Source: Deltaproteobacteria bacterium (GTDB lineage: Bacteria; Myxococcota_A; Polyangia; HGW-17). From it: DNA of 15,859 nucleotides. The stretch lies in the NCBI GenBank assembly GCA_003249585.1, contig QKIM01000437.1, positions 1 to 15,859 of the forward strand. Reading direction: 5' to 3'. This document shows positions 15,542 to 15,859 of the stretch, piece by piece. The notes below the pieces were generated by a model. That model saw nothing but the letters and a program-made list of their open reading frames with translations. It had not been told where the DNA came from and did not search any database. Both the position numbers and the translations under genes were made by a program. The stretch's first letter is position 1. The number at the start of each line of letters is the position of its first letter.

Positions 15542-15859
15542 TCAACCTCCCGATTTCTTCGCGGCATATCCGCGCTTGACGAGTTCCTGGACCAGGCGGT
15601 CCCGGTGGTCGCCCTGGATCTCCAGGGTGCCGTCCTTCACGGCTCCGCCGCTGCCGCAGGTCTTCTTGAGATCCTTGAGGAGGGCGGCGAGCTCGGCGGC
15701 CGTGAGGGGGAGACCCGTGATGACGGTGACCGTCTTCCCCTTGCGCCCCGCCGTCTGTCGGGCGACACGGACCTTCCCGTCGCCAAGAATCTGTCCTTTG
15801 GCCTTCTCGGCGCAGACGCAGGCCGAGAGGGCCTGGCCGCAGCCGGGGCACAGGCGGCC
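15542..15859 (-). CDS. yciH: YciH/SUI1-family translation factor-like protein (5' end outside window)
   Basis: The reading frame is open from the window edge to TGA at 15544-15542, giving the last 105 residues. The visible part starts with a small Cys cluster (CPGCG, then CVC; pattern C-x2-C-x6-C-x-C), which may bind zinc. It continues into a clear SUI1/eIF1 domain: RQTAGRKGKTVTVITGL, an AELAALLKDLKKTCG helix, GSGGAVKDGTLEIQGDH, then RDRLVQELVKRGY. This closely follows E. coli YciH, a homologue of eIF1 with effects on start-site fidelity in translation in vitro; its cellular role in bacteria is not settled. The Cys-bearing N-terminal segment is common in YciH proteins outside the enterobacteria. 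Only the N-terminal few residues appear to be missing, but the start cannot be set. It is the first visible gene of a two-gene operon with the ferredoxin. Confidence 0.9.
   Translation of the reverse strand, partial: GRLCPGCGQALSACVCAEKAKGQILGDGKVRVARQTAGRKGKTVTVITGLPLTAAELAALLKDLKKTCGSGGAVKDGTLEIQGDHRDRLVQELVKRGYAAKKSGG

Overview
The window looks like chromosomal DNA from a high-GC Gram-negative bacterium of the Myxococcota / former Deltaproteobacteria type. This rests on G/C-ending codons throughout, Myxococcus-type cysteine-rich repeats, extracellular Cys-paired RCC1 repeats, and an FHA protein ending in an AgmX/PglI-type C-terminal domain. No species can be named from the sequence. I found no mobile element, tRNA, rRNA or CRISPR array. 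The window is almost fully coding; the longest gene-free stretch is the first 253 bases.

Layout from left to right. A promoter-like leader (1-253) precedes a REC-GGDEF response regulator (254-1210, +), a probable c-di-GMP synthase. It converges, with a 21-base gap, on a very large alpha-2-macroglobulin-like lipoprotein (1232-7117, -) with an intact CLEQ thioester motif. A 138-base AT-rich divergent region separates that gene from a DUF3078-like outer-membrane beta-barrel protein (7256-8506, +). Next is an FHA / three-transmembrane / TonB-like AgmX-PglI protein (8666-10684, +). It converges on a secreted lipoprotein with ten cysteine-rich repeats and a seven-motif RCC1 propeller (10738-13410, -). 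Upstream of that lies a nested inverted repeat (13441-13490), then a second lipoprotein with the same kind of cysteine-rich repeats and a probable beta-propeller (13600-15111, -). At the right edge is a tightly coupled pair: a YciH/SUI1-family protein running off the window (15542-15859, -) and a thioredoxin-like [2Fe-2S] ferredoxin (15227-15538, -).

Five consecutive genes (1232-15111) encode cell-envelope or surface proteins: a trapping anti-protease, an outer-membrane barrel, an inner-membrane TonB-like protein with a cytoplasmic FHA domain, and two disulfide-rich lipoproteins. A joint envelope or surface role is an inference from this content; only 13600-15111 and 10738-13410 are plausibly co-transcribed. 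The points most worth a second look are the degenerate FHA site joined to a TonB-like tail, the stepwise drift in the cysteine-rich repeats, the nested inverted repeat at 13441-13490, and an SD-covering hairpin before the GGDEF gene.
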